Shown here piece after piece: positions 14,960 to 23,611 of a DNA stretch of 64,000 nt. Each line of letters starts with the position of its first letter. Within the stretch, counting starts at the first letter, position 1. The stretch is taken from positions 642,605-706,604 of the forward strand of contig NZ_BMHT01000002.1 of the NCBI RefSeq assembly GCF_014641455.1. The letters run 5' to 3'. Both the position numbers and the translations under genes were made by a program. The notes beneath the pieces were generated by a model that worked only from the letters and a program-made list of their open reading frames with translations, made no database searches and was not told the DNA's origin. This DNA is from Hymenobacter cavernae (GTDB lineage Bacteria > Bacteroidota > Bacteroidia > Cytophagales > Hymenobacteraceae).

Positions 14960-16411
14960 TTAGGCTTTAGCCGAGAAATATTCGGTTGGTTCCTCCGCAG
15001 GAGTTGAAACTTGGTCGACCGCAGCCGACGCCGGAGTGGCGACAACAGCCGAAGGCGCTGGGGTCGGTGCCGGCGTCGGCGGGTAAAAAGTGGGCGGCAC
15101 CACGGGCGGAGCTGCCGTTGTGGGCGGTGTGGCAGGAGCAGGTAGTACAGCTGGTGCCGCTACGGCCGCCGGGAGCGTGGCGGGGTCGTTGACTGTAGCC
15201 GCTTCGGTTTTGGTTTCCTGCCACTTCAGACCTAGGTAGGTGGCGCTGCTCAGGGCCAGCAGCAGCGTCTCGTTGTTGGTCCATTCGGGCAGGGCCACGG
15301 TTTTGTAGACGGTGCGGGCAAAGAAGTAACCCAGCAGTACCGTAATGACCACCTTCTGCAAGCGGTGCACGCTCACGCCGCGCTCGTCCGACAGAATGTC
15401 CGTCATAAAGCCTTGGCTGGGCGGCAGCGACTGCGCCGCGGTGGGCATGTCGCCGTCTTTGTTGCCGATCAGGCCGCTTAAGCCGGTGGTGCCGGCACTG
15501 ATGCCGAGCAGGGCTAGGGTCGTCACGGAAATGGTCGTCATCTCGCCCGTTACGCAGTAAATAATAAGGAAGCAGCTCATAATGAGGAAGGTCCAGAAGG
15601 CAAGCTGCGTTTTGGCCAAGCTGTAGGGCGGCTGCACGGTGCCGGTTGGCGAGAAAATCGTGCTGGCGCTGGGCACCGTTTTGCCTTCCCAGTCGCGGAG
15701 CAGCCACGACTTGCGGGCCAGCAGCAGGATGCCAAGGGCCAGGATGCCAGTACCCAACGCCGCCACCCAAATCGAGCTAGGTTGAATCAGCTCCAGGCGC
15801 ACGTTTTCCTCGTGGGCAGGGTAGAGCTCCGTGAATACCCGGTCGTCGTAGCCGAGCCCGATTTTGCCGGGGTGCGAAAAATCCCAGGGCGAGTCGTACA
15901 CCACGTCCCAGTACTGGTAGTTGTCGGGATTCCGATTGAGCTTGAAGATAACCTTGTCGATTGGCGTAATGGGGTCATCATCGGGAAGATCCGTTGGGCT
16001 GGCAGCAACGGTGCCGGAATCGTGGGCCATTTTCGGCGCAGGCGAGGCCGCGGAGGTACCCGGCAGCCGCGCTTCGTCGGCGTACACAGCCAGCGGCGGC
16101 ATCCCGATCAGCGGCGCATCATCAATATAAAGTACGAGGCTGTGCGCCTTCTGGTGCGCCTTCTGCGGGTCGAAGCCGCGCTTCACCAGCGTCTCCTCCT
16201 CGGTCTCCATCCAGCGACTTAGCCCCTGGACTTCCAGCGTAATGGTGCTACCTAGCCTGAAGACGGAATCTTGCTTTTCATTAGCCGTATCGTGGATGCG
16301 CTGGATAACCGGCCGTTGGGCGTTCGCCCCCGAAGTAGCTACCCCCAGTACCAGCACCAGGGGTAGCATTCGGATAGATCTAACACGAAAGAACCACATA
16401 CAGACATCCAC
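14960..16411 (-). CDS. Multi-TM protein with extracytoplasmic N-domain, unknown function
   Basis: 483 residues, not recognised by name. Signal peptide near residues 15-31 (true start may be Met5 or Met15), a soluble extracytoplasmic domain (32-212) and TM helices at about 214-233, 266-287, 293-316 and 351-371, with a possible short one at 380-396. The segment SLAKTQLAFWTFLIMSCF ... LALLGISAGTTGL is a pattern I recall in uncharacterised bacterial membrane proteins. The tail 405-470 is low-complexity Pro/Ala/Thr. It converges on the GH108 gene 80 bp away. A holin-like role beside the muramidase is possible but unsupported by homology. Confidence 0.7.
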   Translation of the reverse strand: MDVCMWFFRVRSIRMLPLVLVLGVATSGANAQRPVIQRIHDTANEKQDSVFRLGSTITLEVQGLSRWMETEEETLVKRGFDPQKAHQKAHSLVLYIDDAPLIGMPPLAVYADEARLPGTSAASPAPKMAHDSGTVAASPTDLPDDDPITPIDKVIFKLNRNPDNYQYWDVVYDSPWDFSHPGKIGLGYDDRVFTELYPAHEENVRLELIQPSSIWVAALGTGILALGILLLARKSWLLRDWEGKTVPSASTIFSPTGTVQPPYSLAKTQLAFWTFLIMSCFLIIYCVTGEMTTISVTTLALLGISAGTTGLSGLIGNKDGDMPTAAQSLPPSQGFMTDILSDERGVSVHRLQKVVITVLLGYFFARTVYKTVALPEWTNNETLLLALSSATYLGLKWQETKTEAATVNDPATLPAAVAAPAVLPAPATPPTTAAPPVVPPTFYPPTPAPTPAPSAVVATPASAAVDQVSTPAEEPTEYFSAKA

Positions 16412-16620
16412 AGTATGATAGACTAATAATAGCCTAAAAGTGGTCAGTCGGCTCTTTCGTAAGGCACAAATGGTAGTGAACAGGAGGAATACCGTAAGCC
16501 AACGGGCAGATCTGGTATGTCGAGTCGCAAATCCATTGATCAGGTATCAGCACCCAAAACACCAGTAGAAATCAGTGCGGCTGCTATCCTGGGTTGTTTT
16601 GAAAGGAGTGTACGTTCAGG

Positions 16621-16662
16621 CAAGTAGCGTGGGCTTTACTTCTATAAAGCCCACGCTACTTG
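16621..16662. repeat. Perfect 18-bp inverted repeat at the end of the DMT gene
   Basis: Arms 16621-16638 and 16645-16662 (CAAGTAGCGTGGGCTTTA and complement) with a 6-base loop. It overlaps the stop codon of the minus-strand transporter gene (16656-16658). There is no T tract on either side, so it is a hairpin that could stabilise the mRNA end or act as a weak terminator. Confidence 0.7.
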
Positions 16663-17597
16663 GCGCGGTGAATGATGAACACGCTGAGCAGGATAATCGC
16701 CATGCCGAGCAAGTGCCAGCCGTTGATAACTTCGCCATCGAGCAAGCCCCAACCCAGGGCTACAATGGGCACCAGATAGGTATTGGAGGACGCAAACAGT
16801 GCCGTCGATTGATGGATGAGCTTGTTGAACAGCACCATGGCCACGGCTGTGCTCATGGTAGCCAGCAAAGCAATGTAGCCGAACGCGGCCCAAGCGCCAG
16901 GCACGGTTGCCAGCTTGTGCAGGAAATCGGTGCCAAGCAGCAGGAAAGCCAGCGCCGGCCCACCGATAAACAGCAGCAGCAGTGCCGTGACGCCTACGGG
17001 CGGAATGCTGTGCAAGTGGTGCTTTATCACGTTGACGCTCACGCCGTAGCCAATGGTAGCCACCACGATGTAGAGGCCGTACCAGGCGTTGCCGATGCCC
17101 GTCGGGGTGGCTTCGCCGCCGCTGCCGCCCAGCAGCATCAGCACCACCGTGCCCAGCAAACCTAGGCCAATACCGAGTACCCGCAGCCCTGTGAGGCGCT
17201 GCCCAAAAAAGAGCGCACCGACTGCCAGCGTGAACACCGCCGTGAGGGCATTGAGCACGCCTGCCAGCCCGGAAGCTAGCTTGGTTTCGGCGTAGGCAAA
17301 CAAAAAAGCGGGAATGAGCGTGCCAACTATGCCACTCAGCAGCAACCACTTAATCCGGCTGCGCTCTACCTGCCGTACGTGCCGCAGGGCAAATGGCAAC
17401 AACAACAGCGCCGCCACGCTCACGCGGGTAGCACCTAGCTCTAGGGGCGAAAAAACCACCAACCCCTTCTTCATCAGAATAAACGACGTACCCCAAATGC
17501 TGGCCAGCAGCAGCAGCAACCCCCAGGCGGTTGGCGGAATGGGGTGGGAGCTAGGTAGTGCGGTTGGTGCGGGGGAAACGGAAGGTGTAGAAGCCAA
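16656..17597 (-). CDS. DMT/EamA-family transporter
   Basis: 313 residues, ten predicted TM helices in two EamA repeats. The first repeat starts at WGLLLLLASIWGTSFILMK (about 25-45) and contains RVSVAALLLLP. The second starts near AWYGLYIVVATIGYGVSVNV (about 168) and ends LVPIVALGWGLLDGEVINGWHLLGMAIILLSV. Drug/metabolite exporter of unknown substrate; members export amino acids, nucleosides or toxic metabolites. Stands alone between a REP-type gap and the multi-TM gene. The Pro/Ser-rich first 20 residues might not all be translated. Confidence 0.9.
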   Translation of the reverse strand: MASTPSVSPAPTALPSSHPIPPTAWGLLLLLASIWGTSFILMKKGLVVFSPLELGATRVSVAALLLLPFALRHVRQVERSRIKWLLLSGIVGTLIPAFLFAYAETKLASGLAGVLNALTAVFTLAVGALFFGQRLTGLRVLGIGLGLLGTVVLMLLGGSGGEATPTGIGNAWYGLYIVVATIGYGVSVNVIKHHLHSIPPVGVTALLLLFIGGPALAFLLLGTDFLHKLATVPGAWAAFGYIALLATMSTAVAMVLFNKLIHQSTALFASSNTYLVPIVALGWGLLDGEVINGWHLLGMAIILLSVFIIHRAK

Positions 17598-17729
17598 AGC
17601 AGTAGCGAGTCAACGGGGAATGGCCGTTCAGACGGCAAGTTGGTGAAAAGCTACTTGCGGGTGCCTCGGTACGTTCATCCAGCTCCTGAGAGCTGTCAGC
17701 TAAGAAAGCTAGGTGCCAGAAGAAACATT

Positions 17730-17822
17730 GTCGTCCTGACGCTGGAAGGACCTATTGCTAGTTGAACGAGTCGTTGTTACGTTGTTCAATTGGCAGTAGG
17801 TCCTTCACAAGCTCAGGATGAC
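17730..17822. repeat. REP-like inverted repeat (GTCRTCCTGA type)
   Basis: Arms of about 29 bp (17730-17758 and 17793-17822) read GTCGTCCTGACGCTGGAAGG and the complement of GTCATCCTGAGCTTGTGAAG, with a one-base indel and a few mismatches. It lies in the 247-bp gap between the DMT and dusB genes, both on the minus strand. It belongs with the GTCATTCTGAG element at 44533-44612. Confidence 0.7.
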
Positions 17823-17844
17823 AGGTGATTTCTATTTGAAATGG

Positions 17845-18834
17845 TTACCCCACCATCACCGGCTCGGCGGCAATGATTTCTTCCAGAATCTCGCGGATAA
17901 TTTCCGGTTGCTCAGCGTCTACCAAGCGGGTGCGCCATTGCTTAGCGCCTTCCAGGCCACGGAAATACTGGGCGTAGTGGCGGCGCATCTCGAAGATGCC
18001 GGCGCGCTGGCCTTTCCACTCCAGGCTCTTCTCGAAGTGCATGCGGCACATGGCCACGCGCTCCTCCACGGTGGGCGGGGCCAGCAGCTCGCCGGTGGCA
18101 ACGTAGTGCTTTACCTCGCGGAAAATCCAGGGGTAGCCGATGCTGGCGCGGCCAATCATCACGCCGTCCACACCGTAGCGGTTCTTGTATTCGAGGGCCT
18201 TCTGGGGCGAGTCGATATCGCCGTTGCCGAAGATCGGAATCCGGATACGCGGGTTTTCTTTGATCTTGGCAATCAAGCGCCAGTCGGCGTCGCCTTTGTA
18301 CATCTGCACGCGGGTGCGGCCATGCACGGTAAGCGCCTCAATTCCAACATCTTGCAAGCGTTCGGCTACTTCCACTACGTTCTTGGTGGTGTCGTCCCAA
18401 CCTAGGCGGGTCTTCACCGTCACGGGCAGCGGCGTGTTGCGCACCACGGCGGCGGTCATGTCCACCATCTTCGGAATGTCGCGCAGCAGGGCCGCGCCAG
18501 CGCCGCGGCAAGCGACCTGCTTCACCGGGCAGCCGTAATTAATATCAATCAGGTCGGGGCCGGCTTCGGTGCTGATGCGGGCGCACTCGCCCATCGTATC
18601 CACGTCGGACCCAAATAGCTGAATACCAATAGGTCGCTCGTAGTCGAACACGTCGAGCTTCTTCTTGCTCTTGGCCGCGTCGCGAATCAGACCTTCCGAG
18701 GAAATAAACTCGGTGTACATCAGGTCGGCGCCGTTGGCCTTGCACACGGCCCGGAACGGCGGATCCGACACGTCCTCCATCGGGGCGAGCAAAAGCGGGA
18801 AATCGGGCAGAGCTAGGTCGCGGATGTGTACCAC
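17845..18834 (-). CDS. dusB: tRNA-dihydrouridine synthase
   Basis: FMN- and NADPH-dependent enzyme reducing uridine to dihydrouridine in the tRNA D-loop. 329 residues, normal length. Seen: TIM-barrel start LLLAPMEDVSDPPFRAVC, IDINYGCPVKQV with the catalytic Cys of GCP, CRGAGAALLRD, TVKTRLGWD, LTVHGRTRVQMY, and the FMN phosphate loop in IFGNGDI and GVMIGRASIGYPWIF. A C-terminal helical tRNA-binding domain follows. The GCPxKxV form and Bacteroidota setting favour the DusB subfamily. Upstream gap of 180 bp to a divergent CPBP protease carries an inverted 'word' repeat. Confidence 0.94.
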   Translation of the reverse strand: MVHIRDLALPDFPLLLAPMEDVSDPPFRAVCKANGADLMYTEFISSEGLIRDAAKSKKKLDVFDYERPIGIQLFGSDVDTMGECARISTEAGPDLIDINYGCPVKQVACRGAGAALLRDIPKMVDMTAAVVRNTPLPVTVKTRLGWDDTTKNVVEVAERLQDVGIEALTVHGRTRVQMYKGDADWRLIAKIKENPRIRIPIFGNGDIDSPQKALEYKNRYGVDGVMIGRASIGYPWIFREVKHYVATGELLAPPTVEERVAMCRMHFEKSLEWKGQRAGIFEMRRHYAQYFRGLEGAKQWRTRLVDAEQPEIIREILEEIIAAEPVMVG

Positions 18835-18887
18835 AGGAAAGGCGATTACAGGATTTTACGCAAATTTACGACGTCTCCAGCAGACAG

Positions 18888-18992
18888 GAGCCAGGAGTTA
18901 GAAGTCAGGAGCTGAAAGCAAACGTCGAGCGCGCAAGCAAAAGGCGTTATGGCTGTCTTTTGTTCCTTAATCTGTCTTCTAACTCCTGGCTC
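18888..18992. repeat. Gap inverted repeat, 'GGAGCCAGGAGTTAGAAG' words
   Basis: A perfect 17-bp pair (18888-18904 and 18976-18992) is flanked by more copies of the same vocabulary (CAGGAG, CTCCTG, TAGCTCCTGC). It fills the divergent gap between dusB and the CPBP protease gene, where the promoters of both must lie. See the finding on gap repeats. Confidence 0.65.
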
Positions 18993-19014
18993 CTAACTTT
19001 TAGCTCCTGCATCT

Positions 19015-20091
19015 ATGAAAGGTTTTGTGTCCAGTCGTTGGCATCCAATTGTAACCCTGCTGATCTGGGCCGCGCTGATGCTGGGGGCCTTCTGCATTGG
19101 CTACCTGCTGATTCTGCTGCTCGGCCGGTCTGTGTTCGGCTTAGCTAGCCTCTCCGACTTCAGTGCCGTGATGCAGAGCCCACAGCGCTACCCGCAAGGG
19201 TGGGCTTTCACGATGTTGTCGCAGGGGCTGCTGCTGTTTATCGGCTTTGGTTGCTCGGCGCTGGCGTTGGTGGCGCTGAGCGGCAGCGGCATTGTGCCGT
19301 ATTTTGCCCCGCGCCGCCCGATCCCGGGCTGGTGGCTGCTGGCGGCCGGCCTGCTCATCCTGGTCACGATTCCGCTCATGTCGGGGCTGATCGACTGGAA
19401 CGCGCACGCGCACTTTCCGGCCTTCCTGAAAGACATGGAAGCCAGCGCCCGCGCCATGGAAGACCGGGCCCAGGAGCTTACCAAGTACCTGACGCAGTTT
19501 AGCTCTCCAGCGCGCTTTCTCATTGGCTTACTGGTAATTGCGGTGGTGCCGGCCATCAGCGAAGAGCTGGTTTTTCGGGGCGTCATTCAGCGCAACCTGG
19601 TGCAGTGGTTTGGGTCGAGGCACGTTGGAGTATGGACGGCGGCCGTCATTTTCAGCGCCATTCACTTTCAGTTTTTTGGCTTCGTGCCGCGCCTCGTGCT
19701 GGGCGTGCTGCTCGGCTACTTGTACGAGTGGAGCGGCAATATTCTGGTGCCGATGGCGGCCCACTTCACCCAGAATGCTTTCCAGCTGGTGCTGCTTTAT
19801 TTGCAGCAGCGCCACATAGGCAATGCCTTCAATCCTGATTCTACCGAGAGCCTGCCCTGGCCGCTGGTGCTGGGTTCGGCTGCTCTTACGGCCTTATTGT
19901 TGCTCAGCCTGCGTCGCTGGCTGGCCGCGCCCGTTGCTACCGATGAGGCTGCATTGCCCACCGAGATGCACACGCTCAGCAGCGGCGGCGCTGCCGTAAC
20001 CACGCCCACTTCCTACGTGCCGCCGATGGGGCGCACCCTAGGTCGGGCCGGCATCGACGGCAGCCGCGAAGATTCTCCTGCTCAATCGTAG
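19015..20091 (+). CDS. CPBP-family intramembrane glutamic protease
   Basis: 358 residues with about eight TM helices. The Abi/CPBP motifs are clear: EELVFRGVIQRNL (EExxxR, near residue 182), FSAIHFQFFGFVPR (FxxxH) and the third motif with HFTQNAF. Members are CAAX-prenyl-protease-like membrane endopeptidases involved in peptide processing or immunity to bacteriocins. The C-terminal 60 residues after the last helix are polar and probably cytosolic. Start ATG at 19015. Followed after 28 bp by cdsA on the same strand, so probably co-transcribed. Confidence 0.9.
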   Translation: MKGFVSSRWHPIVTLLIWAALMLGAFCIGYLLILLLGRSVFGLASLSDFSAVMQSPQRYPQGWAFTMLSQGLLLFIGFGCSALALVALSGSGIVPYFAPRRPIPGWWLLAAGLLILVTIPLMSGLIDWNAHAHFPAFLKDMEASARAMEDRAQELTKYLTQFSSPARFLIGLLVIAVVPAISEELVFRGVIQRNLVQWFGSRHVGVWTAAVIFSAIHFQFFGFVPRLVLGVLLGYLYEWSGNILVPMAAHFTQNAFQLVLLYLQQRHIGNAFNPDSTESLPWPLVLGSAALTALLLLSLRRWLAAPVATDEAALPTEMHTLSSGGAAVTTPTSYVPPMGRTLGRAGIDGSREDSPAQS

Positions 20092-20119
20092 TTAGCTCAC
20101 CCTTTCTCTCTCCACCCCC

Positions 20120-21076
20120 TTGTCTAGCTCGCCCGCTCCCCCCGAATCCGTACCGAAGCCCCCCGCCGGTAAGAAACCCATGTCGAACCTAGGTCAGCGC
20201 GTCATATTCGGCGTGCTGGGCGCCGTGGTGCTGCTGGGCTGCATCTGGTACAGCGCCTGGACGTTCGCGCTGTTCTTCGGGCTCGTGCAGATGCGGATGC
20301 TGTGGGAGTTCTACCGGATGATGCGCAAGGCGGGATACAAGCCGGCCGCATTGGTGGGCGGTGGCTTGAGCGTGGTGATTTTTGGGGTGATTCACTTCCT
20401 AAATGGAGTGTACCATTATTCAGGTGTAACACGCACTGAAACGTTGGATTTCCCAGGCGTAGGATTGTTTGGCTTTATTCCTGCTGCTCAGAATGCTCTA
20501 GTGGGATTAGCTGTTTTGTTGCCCGTCATTCTAATCCTGCGCGAGATGTTTGCGTGGCCGCGGCCCAACCAGAACTTTTCACCCTTTGCCAACGTCGGGG
20601 TAGCACTACTTGGCTTGCTCTACGTGAGTGTTCCGATGAGCCTGATTAATGCATTGGTATTCAACGAGAAAGGCTACGACTACCGCCGCATCCTAGCCCT
20701 GTTGCTCCTTGTCTGGACGGCCGACATAGGCGCATACGCCGCCGGCAAAACCTTCGGCAAACACAAGCTAGCCCCAAAGATTTCGCCCGGCAAAACCTGG
20801 GAAGGCTGGATAGGCGGCACACTGCTCACGCTGGTGGTCGGCTGGGGTCTAGGGTACTTGCTGCCGGAAATGCCGCTCACAACGCGCCTGGTAGCGGCGG
20901 GCGTAGTGGCAGTATTCGGCGTGCTGGGCGACCTGGCCGAATCCATGCTCAAGCGCAGCGTCGATGTGAAAGACTCCGGCCGCATCATGCCCGGCCACGG
21001 CGGTTTGCTCGATCGGTTTGATGCTTTTCTGTTCGTGGTGCCCGTGCTGGTGGTGCTGCAATTGCTGTTCAGCTAA
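20120..21076 (+). CDS. cdsA: Phosphatidate cytidylyltransferase
   Basis: Makes CDP-diacylglycerol from CTP and phosphatidic acid, the branch point of phospholipid synthesis, in the inner membrane. 318 residues from a TTG start; an ATG at 20180 would give 298. Seen: about eight TM helices, the KISPGKTWEGWIGG block, and the family signature VFGVLGDLAESMLKRSVDVKDSG followed by PGHGGLLDRFDA (the usual final DS is DA here). Sits just after the CPBP protease gene. The next lipid gene, psd, is 1.8 kb downstream beyond glutamate dehydrogenase. Confidence 0.95.
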   Translation: MSSSPAPPESVPKPPAGKKPMSNLGQRVIFGVLGAVVLLGCIWYSAWTFALFFGLVQMRMLWEFYRMMRKAGYKPAALVGGGLSVVIFGVIHFLNGVYHYSGVTRTETLDFPGVGLFGFIPAAQNALVGLAVLLPVILILREMFAWPRPNQNFSPFANVGVALLGLLYVSVPMSLINALVFNEKGYDYRRILALLLLVWTADIGAYAAGKTFGKHKLAPKISPGKTWEGWIGGTLLTLVVGWGLGYLLPEMPLTTRLVAAGVVAVFGVLGDLAESMLKRSVDVKDSGRIMPGHGGLLDRFDAFLFVVPVLVVLQLLFS

Positions 21077-21209
21077 CAAAACCTAGGGGCTGGCTCTTTG
21101 TGAACCGCGCTTCATCCAACGTTAATCTGGATTAACTCTATATTAATACGTTCCAATTGCACGAGAAGCGCACCCGTTGTGTTGTCGTAAGCGTATGCTA
21201 GGGAGCAGT

Positions 21210-21218
21210 TACCTTTGC
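21210..21218 (+). promoter_or_regulatory. Candidate -7 element of glutamate dehydrogenase promoter
   Basis: TACCTTTGC fits the Bacteroidota consensus TAnnTTTG. It lies 86 bp before the ATG of the glutamate dehydrogenase gene, in a 227-bp gap. A TTG at 21182-21184 could be the upstream element, but the 25-base spacing is longer than the usual 17-23. Confidence 0.4.
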
Positions 21219-21303
21219 TCCGAAATTTGTTTTTCCTGCTGTAGCTCCCACCCACTGCGCGCAGCTTTTTATTTCACCACCCATTTCCTAATCCCTTACT
21301 CAC

Positions 21304-22590
21304 ATGGCTGTTAGCACTGTGTATAAAGAACCGGCCCCGCTCGTGGACCGCGAAAATCCCCTGGAGTCCATGATGTCGCGCTTCAACGTGGCGGCGGAGA
21401 TTCTAGGGCTTGACGACGAAACCTATAACGTCCTGAAAGCGCCCGACAAGCAGATCATCGTCAACATCCCCGTGACGATGGACAACGGTCAGCGGCGTGT
21501 GTTTGAGGGCTACCGCGTGGTGCATAATACTATCCTCGGCCCTTCGAAAGGCGGTATCCGCTACGATATGCACGTTCACCTGGATGAGGTGAAGGCCCTG
21601 GCCGCCTGGATGACGTGGAAGTGCGCCGTGGTTGATATTCCATATGGCGGCGCGAAAGGTGGTATCATCTGTGACCCCACTACCATGAGCCCCGGCGAGA
21701 TTGAGCGCCTCACCCGCGGCTACACGCTGGCGATGAAAGACGTATTCGGCCCCGACCGCGACATTCCGGCCCCCGACATGGGCACGGGTCCGCGCGAAAT
21801 GGCGTGGCTGATGGACGAATTCTCCAAGACTACCGGTATGACTTCACCCGCCGTCGTGACGGGTAAGCCGCTCGTGCTCGGCGGTTCGCTGGGCCGCGTG
21901 GAGGCCACTGGCCGGGGCGTGATGGTATCAGCTATTGCCGCCATGAAAAAGCTAGGTATGGACCCCAAGCAGTCGTCGGTGGCGGTGCAGGGTTTCGGCA
22001 ACGTAGGCTCCTGGGCCGCGAAGCTTTTAAGTGAGAAGGGCTTGAAAGTGAAGGGCGTATCCGATATCAGCGGGGCGTACTGGAACGAGAACGGCATCAA
22101 CATCGACGAGGCTATTGCCTACAAAAACGCGCACAACGGCCGTCTCGATGGCTTCACGGGTGCCGTGAAGATGGATGCCGATGAGCTGCTCATCTCACCC
22201 GTTGATGTGCTGGTGCCTGCTGCCGTGGAAGATGTGATTACCGAGCACAACGCCAACGATATCAAAGCCAAGCTGATCGTGGAAGGCGCCAACGGTCCCA
22301 CGGCCGCTTCCGCTGACCCCATCATTCGGGATAAGAAAATCATGGTTGTGCCCGACATTCTGGCTAACTCCGGCGGCGTGACGGTGTCGTACTTCGAGTG
22401 GGTGCAGAACCGCCTCGGCTACAAGTGGAGCGAGAACATGGTAATCGAGCGGGCCGAGCGGATCATGACGGATGCCTTCGAAAAAGTGTACGCCACTGCC
22501 GAGAAATACAATGTGACCATGCGCATTGCCGCCTACGTGGTAGCTATTGATAAGGTGGCCCAAACGTATAAATACCGCGGCGGCTTCTAA
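21304..22590 (+). CDS. gdhA: Glu/Leu/Phe/Val-type glutamate dehydrogenase
   Basis: Oxidative deamination of glutamate to 2-oxoglutarate and ammonia (or the reverse). 428 residues, the length of the RocG/GudB-like class. Seen: KGGIRYDMHVHLDEVKALA (substrate Lys), VVDIPYGGAKGGI (catalytic Lys), PAPDMGTGPREMAWLMDEF, TGRGVMVS and the nucleotide-binding QGFGNVGSWAAKLL. A similar Leu/Phe dehydrogenase is possible by family, but length and motifs favour glutamate. Likely its own transcription unit, with a candidate promoter at 21210. Cofactor preference cannot be set from sequence by eye. Confidence 0.9.
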   Translation: MAVSTVYKEPAPLVDRENPLESMMSRFNVAAEILGLDDETYNVLKAPDKQIIVNIPVTMDNGQRRVFEGYRVVHNTILGPSKGGIRYDMHVHLDEVKALAAWMTWKCAVVDIPYGGAKGGIICDPTTMSPGEIERLTRGYTLAMKDVFGPDRDIPAPDMGTGPREMAWLMDEFSKTTGMTSPAVVTGKPLVLGGSLGRVEATGRGVMVSAIAAMKKLGMDPKQSSVAVQGFGNVGSWAAKLLSEKGLKVKGVSDISGAYWNENGINIDEAIAYKNAHNGRLDGFTGAVKMDADELLISPVDVLVPAAVEDVITEHNANDIKAKLIVEGANGPTAASADPIIRDKKIMVVPDILANSGGVTVSYFEWVQNRLGYKWSENMVIERAERIMTDAFEKVYATAEKYNVTMRIAAYVVAIDKVAQTYKYRGGF

Positions 22591-22853
22591 CTTTGCTGTC
22601 GGGCTATTACCTAGGTAGCAGCGTTTAAGTTGATTCTCTGCGAATTAGTAGCTGTTTCTTTAAAATTGCAGACTGGATACGCCCGGACCATTTGGCCCGG
22701 GCTATCTTTGTCAGCCTTTCGTACTTTCGTTTCCCGATCTAACCCGGCGCAACTTTTGTTGCCTACTTGCCTGTTCGACTAACCTAGCTATTTGACACTA
22801 CTTTACGTACGCATTCAGCAGCAAAGGAAGTCAGCGCAGCTAATCTGCGATTT

Positions 22854-23534
22854 ATGAAGATTCACAAAGAAGGACGACGCATACTCTTTTTTACCATCCT
22901 GGCCCTGTTGGCGGTCAACCTGTTGCTGTTTCAGCTGAATGCCCGCAACGTCACGTTCAACCGGATCTTTGCCGGGGCATCGGCGGTGGCTTTTCTGTTG
23001 CTGCTTCAGTTCTTCCGGAGCCCGTACCGCAACCTGCTCACCCACGAGGATCTGCTGATTGCGCCCGCCGACGGGAAAGTGGTCGTGATTGAGGATGTGC
23101 ACGAGCCCGAGTATTTTGATGATATGCGCAAGCAGATCAGCATCTTCATGTCGCCGATCAACGTGCACATCACCCGCAACCCGATTTCAGGTATCGTGCG
23201 CTACTTCAAGTACCACCCCGGCAACTACCTGGTCGCCTGGCACCCGAAGAGCAGCACCAAAAACGAGCGCACCACGGTAGTCGTCGAGTCAGATGCCGGC
23301 CCGCTGGTGTTGTTCCGGCAGATTGCCGGCGCTATGGCCCGCCGCATTGTGTGGTACGTGAACGAAGGCGACGAAGTAAGCCAAGGCGAAGAGTTTGGCT
23401 TCATTAAGTTCGGCTCCCGCGTCGACGTTTTCGTGCCGCTGGATACTGACATCAAAGTGCAGCTCGGCGACAAGGTGAAAGGCGGCGAAACCATCATTGC
23501 GCAGCTGAAAACGGCTACTCCGGCACTGTTCTGA
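22854..23534 (+). CDS. psd: Phosphatidylserine decarboxylase (pyruvoyl type, short form)
   Basis: Makes phosphatidylethanolamine from phosphatidylserine. 226 residues, the short family type with two N-terminal TM helices (10-60). Seen: FFRSPYRN, IAPADGKVVVIEDV, ISIFMSPINVHITRNPISG, YHPGNYLVAWHPKSS, and near the end GFIKFGSRVDVF. In that last motif the Ser after Gly (usual LGST/FGSR) becomes the pyruvoyl group by self-cleavage. Start ATG at 22854. Ends in front of a strong hairpin terminator at 23558. Confidence 0.94.
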   Translation: MKIHKEGRRILFFTILALLAVNLLLFQLNARNVTFNRIFAGASAVAFLLLLQFFRSPYRNLLTHEDLLIAPADGKVVVIEDVHEPEYFDDMRKQISIFMSPINVHITRNPISGIVRYFKYHPGNYLVAWHPKSSTKNERTTVVVESDAGPLVLFRQIAGAMARRIVWYVNEGDEVSQGEEFGFIKFGSRVDVFVPLDTDIKVQLGDKVKGGETIIAQLKTATPALF

Positions 23535-23557
23535 GACGAGCTAACCTAGGTATTTAA

Positions 23558-23606
23558 AATAACGAAGAAGCCGCTCGTAGCACTTACGAGCGGCTTCTTC
23601 GTTATT
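23558..23606. terminator. Terminator after psd, perfect 22-bp arms
   Basis: Arms 23558-23579 and 23585-23606 (AATAACGAAGAAGCCGCTCG and onward) pair perfectly around a 5-base loop. A CCTAGGT site is 10 bp upstream. The right arm ends five bases before the ATG of the next gene, so that gene needs its own promoter inside or beyond the stem, or depends on read-through. Confidence 0.85.
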
Positions 23607-23611
23607 GCGCC

